Below are positions 60,651 to 64,000 of a stretch of DNA of 64,000 nt, one piece after another. Where the stretch lies: NCBI RefSeq assembly GCF_000149955.1, contig NC_030987.1, positions 1,551,387 through 1,615,386 on the forward strand. The letters run 5' to 3'. Under the pieces are notes generated by a model. The model was not told the DNA's origin and did no database searches. It was given only the letters and a program-made list of their open reading frames with translations. Origin of the DNA: Fusarium oxysporum f. sp. lycopersici 4287. Its lineage: Eukaryota > Ascomycota > Sordariomycetes > Hypocreales > Nectriaceae. How positions within the stretch are numbered: the first letter of the stretch is position 1; each line of letters starts with the position of its first letter. The position numbers and the translations under genes were made by a program.

Positions 60651-62755
60651 AGAACTTGAAAGATGGACACGATCAGCCGGTACGGCTGCACTGCATCCTG
60701 TGGCTCTCATCGGCCTGTCTGTTTTCGTCGCCATAGTTCATAGAGCCGGTCTCTGCGGTAGGCTGTTCTCGCCCACAGGTCCGCATTCCCAATCCATATT
60801 CCCAGGACGTTCTGGACAAGCCAGGAATGTCGTCATTAAGCTAGGAGCTCATCTTGTCCTGGGGTGCCTTTGTGGTGATCGTTGCCAGCCTCGTTGCGCG
60901 GGTTGTCAGGTCCGAAAAATTTCGCCCTGGATGGACCTGCATGCGCCGAGTCGTGATTGGGCCATGTCTCACGAAGAGAGCTTGGATCTAAACTATTGGA
61001 GCTATCGACTGGAACGTGCCGCACCGATCGGGATAGAGATCTTAGGCGTAGATCGTGTGGGTTAGCCCCGAGAACCAGGACGCAGGTGCCCTATGGTTTG
61101 ATTTACGAAGCCCTGCCTACTAGGGGGTAGTCCATCTTTTTGCGTTTGTCTTAGGCGAAAGCGTGGAAGCCCCAAGCGCCACGCACGCCACATATTGCCT
61201 TCTGCAGGACCTCAAGGGGAGCACCAACAGCACCAGGCACCGCGTGCGCTGATTCGTGATCTGGACTGAAAGCATCCCCTCTCAATCCGTTTTTTAGAGT
61301 TGCCTAGAAGTAAGGTTTGCTTCGGACCTGGATGCCAAGCCTGGTCAATCTAACCAGTTGCGGCTCTCACTCTGTTGGCATCTCGCTTTCATTTGATATA
61401 AGGCGTCATGTAAAGAGTTTGTTGATATGACAGAAGAAACTGATTGGTCAAGAATCAAGCCAGGACGAATTATAAAAACTGTATCTAGACACTTGCCAAG
61501 GAGGCTGCCGAAAAGATTCCTTACCAACAAACTGTTGACATAGATGATAGTCTAAACGAATTTCAACGATCGATGACTCTCAATCACAAGATGGATTCAT
61601 TCTCAGAATACATCATTAATGGATGACGTTGAATAATGCCGATCTCATCGCTCTCAATGGATTGAAGTTGGTCAAAGGAACGTGATCGTCAGGTTAACCA
61701 TTTCCATTCGCTATGGTTTTGAGAGACATTTCCGTTTTAGCCATCATTGTTTGCTCGTGTTCCGTGGCGAGACACCAGAATCTGTCTCAATCACCACAAT
61801 GCCCATAATGCATATCAGGACCTTGCTTGTGTCTCGGGGGAATCCTACTTTCTTTTACCCGAATCCATTGCATCGGTCAGAGAGGCGAAGCCTTCCCCGT
61901 TAACAATTACATTCTTCCCATGTGGCAATTGACTTATTACAAATCAAGCCATGAATTTGCAATGAACTATTGGCACCTTCGTGCAAACTCTCTTCTCGCT
62001 CAGTGTCAATTCATTTTCAATCGTTTCCTTCTGTATGCCTCCAAGCCGTGCGCCAGGCTCATGGGAGCTTCATGAGTCTCGGCCCTGCCAAGATTGGTAG
62101 TTGGTGAACGCTATTGATAAATATAAGAGCCCAGAAATCACAGCTTGGAGCTATCAGCGAGGTAGTCTATATTTGATAGAAATTTGACGCCGCGGGGAGA
62201 GCTTCGGTGCACCCGCCTTGTAGCCGTTCAATAGTTCAACTCGATTTACTCACTTCGAGCATCAATGCTAGGTCTACTCTTTGCCATTCCTGGGACAGTT
62301 TTGTTCCTAATGATCAATTCAGGGCTCTCGCTGTGTAGTAGTTACTGTCTTATAAAGGAGTAAAATCAATAAAAAGTAGGGTACACAGTAGTGAAACTTG
62401 ACAAATTATAATAATAAAATACCTAGAGGGCTTAAAACTTTCTAGATCTAGACTTGACAATCTGATTTAAATTACAAAAATGCCTGACTCCTTGAAAGCG
62501 TTGTATTATTGCAAATATACCTACTTAGTTATGTTTACTTAGTTGAGTCATGTAAACTGAAATCCTTTAAGTGAATGACTACTTGTCTAGCGTGAGGATC
62601 ACGCCAACTTGGAAATAGTAAAAGTTTATAAAGTCAGACCAATGGCTACCCTATAATTAATACATCAATGTGGCGTGTTTATCGACATGAAGGGAAAACG
62701 TGTCACCGTGCACACTGAGTCTTCTGAAGGGTATTTACGAATTACATCCAATGTC

Positions 62756-62760
62756 AAAAA
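62756..62760 (-). terminator. Pol III oligo-T terminator of tRNA-Ser
   Basis: AAAAA on the plus strand (TTTTT in the transcript sense), starting 11 bp beyond the tRNA 3' end. Confidence 0.75.
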
Positions 62761-62770
62761 GTTATTGAAG

Positions 62771-62852
62771 CGACGCAGGCCTGATTCGAACAGACGCCTC
62801 CGAAGAGAATAGATTTCTAGTCTATCGCATTAGACCACTCTGCCACTGCGCC
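62771..62852 (-). tRNA. tRNA-Ser (anticodon AGA)
   Basis: 82-nt cloverleaf on the minus strand. Acceptor stem GGCGCAG pairs with CTGCGTC (one G-U). The anticodon stem ATAGA/TCTAT encloses the loop CTAGAAA with anticodon AGA. A long variable arm (TCTCTTCGGAGG) marks class II tRNA, and the T-loop reads GTTCGAATC. No intron. The box A-like region GTGGCAGAGTGGTC is present. A run of five T follows downstream (62756-62760 on the plus strand as A5), suitable for Pol III termination. Confidence 0.95.
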
Positions 62853-63730
62853 TTTTGCTTATACTTTTTTCTCCGACTCTCAACACATGTTGCTGGCACC
62901 ACAGCAAAGCCCGGCCGCGAATAGAGGCTTTGTTCTGCTGAATCGTGACACTATTGGACCCATCTCATTCCCAAGCCAGAGTGATTCTTGAGAATACGGA
63001 ATATACATAACAGTTTGTTCTCGGGATTGCCTAAATTTTATAATCTCCATGTCTCAGATGTGTCCGCTGGTATTGCACATTAATGTCTTACCCTGATACA
63101 AGCAAGACAGGTTTTCTCCGGCAACCGAATACAATTCATTGTCCTCATTGTTTATGCTGCGTCTAGACCTTTGTTGATGAAAACGTTGCCCAGCCACAAC
63201 AGATTGCCGCAATTTCGTGGTAATCAAACCGACTCAGATTTCCAAAGACAATTTAAGAAAATGTCAAGAATGATCAAGAAGGCCAGGTTTCTTGCTAAAG
63301 TATACTTAAGTATGACATCTCTCCTAGTTGAAACCTTGGCAACAACACTTCACCGGTTTTAAGTAAGGATGCCGAGTGAATTGTTTTCATTTCCCTTCAG
63401 TTATGACCTAGAAAAATACACCAGAAGATGACTCTACGCTAGGTAGATATCAAAGTCACTCGATTGTTTTGGTGTTCGTAAACTACACGTTCCATATTAC
63501 CCTTCTCCAAAGCTCACTATATCCGGGACGTCCTAAAACGGTCACATTGGCTAGAATAGCTTGACAGATGTATGGGATTATTATCTACGGTAGTGTATGC
63601 ATTACTACCTAGTTACATTGATTCTTTTCAGCAACCTACACTAGCTCTGCAAAGTGGAAAATATATACGTAAATAATTTCCCCTTACACAGGCTCGATAC
63701 TCTCAGCTCAAACCCTCAGCAGAGAGCTCC
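62853..63730. other. AT-rich right-flank intergenic sequence
   Basis: No gene, RNA or clear repeat seen. The 63-codon frame at 63171-63362 (+) has no recognisable domain. Confidence 0.45.
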
Positions 63731-63934
63731 ATGAGTCCCCGCAGACCCCGCGATTGCCCCGCGCTGAGGGTACGTGCAGAGCTTCAAACATGTCGCGATA
63801 AGATTATGACTGATAGAAAAGAAACATGGAGTATCAGTGAGCAACTACCTGTAGTATCGGACACCCCAAGTGATATTTTGCGCCTAGAATTTAAAAAAGC
63901 ATTCCGCGAGTGGATTTCCAGTGGCCATAGATAG
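63731..63934 (+). CDS. doubtful small ORF or first exon, 67 codons
   Basis: Begins MSPRRPRDCPALRVR and ends FKKAFREWISSGHR; balanced, charged composition. A TATA-like AAAATATATACG lies about 70 bp upstream (63658-63669). No family recognised; it could be chance, or the first exon of a gene beyond the window. Confidence 0.2.
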   Translation: MSPRRPRDCPALRVRAELQTCRDKIMTDRKETWSISEQLPVVSDTPSDILRLEFKKAFREWISSGHR

Positions 63935-64000
63935 AGCTGCACCAGAGGGCAATCATCAGCTTGCGAGCGGAGAAACTTTGCCCCGCATCCGGACATCCCA

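Larger units (their letters stand above)
60547..62770. other. promoter and upstream region of the giant adhesin
   Basis: Upstream of the adhesin start. Contains the TATA box at 60645-60650. Frames here (for example 60700-61065, +) look spurious. No other gene is seen; the part after about 61.3 kb is AT-rich. Confidence 0.45.

Noticed and set aside
60700..61065. 121-codon plus frame upstream of the adhesin
   Set aside because: No family similarity and located in a promoter region; probably chance.

Overview
The window is nuclear DNA of a filamentous ascomycete, most likely a Sordariomycete close to Fusarium. The evidence is the intron style (about 45-65 nt, GTRNGT donors, CTRAC-like branch points, YAG acceptors), the presence of fungal-specific proteins (SHO1, DASH subunit SPC19, RAVE subunit Rav2, RO10, an OCH1-type GT32) and protein length and sequence character. 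The genus is inferred; no species call is possible from sequence alone. Two runs of N (46049-46206 and 55350-55602) mark assembly gaps, both inside repetitive coding sequence.

Region 1 (1-34.8 kb) is a housekeeping block of 13 intron-containing genes separated by gene-free stretches. In order they are: OCH1-like mannosyltransferase (-), DUF3237 protein (+), RNase P/MRP subunit POP7 (-), RAVE subunit Rav2/Rogdi (+), mitochondrial NIPSNAP protein (-), ATP synthase subunit j ATP18 (+), FSH-type serine hydrolase (+), proteasome lid subunit RPN5 (-), kinetochore DASH subunit SPC19 (+), osmosensor SHO1 (-), dynactin-type RO10 (-), vacuolar amino-acid transporter of the AVT family (+), mitochondrial ribosomal protein S16 (-), followed by the NAD(P)HX epimerase NNR1 (+). 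That is 14 genes counting NNR1. There is no operon logic; neighbours are mostly divergent (shared promoters) or convergent. Four of the proteins are mitochondrial or likely so.

Region 2 comprises the gene-poor gaps. An AT-rich block at 18.3-21.5 kb carries a decayed, frameshifted gene on the minus strand (about 20198-21097). A 78-bp MITE-like element with 15-bp terminal inverted repeats and a TA duplication lies at 4068-4145. A 7.2-kb gene desert (34.84-42.03 kb) precedes region 3.

Region 3 (42.03-60.55 kb) is one enormous intronless minus-strand gene. It has a signal peptide, then roughly 120 tandem Thr/Pro-rich adhesin (flocculin-like) repeats in several zones, then a C-terminal DUF6923 domain. 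The nominal length is about 6,170 codons. Four single-base indels near 43.2-43.55 kb interrupt the frame just before the last domain. Its TATA box is at about 60645.

Region 4 (60.6-64 kb) is AT-rich and nearly gene-free, with one tRNA-Ser(AGA) on the minus strand at 62771-62852 and a doubtful small ORF at the right edge.

The strongest candidate for something under-described is the giant adhesin: its zoned repeat families, its N-glycosylation sequons placed once per repeat unit, its dimeric higher-order repeats and its DUF6923 cap.
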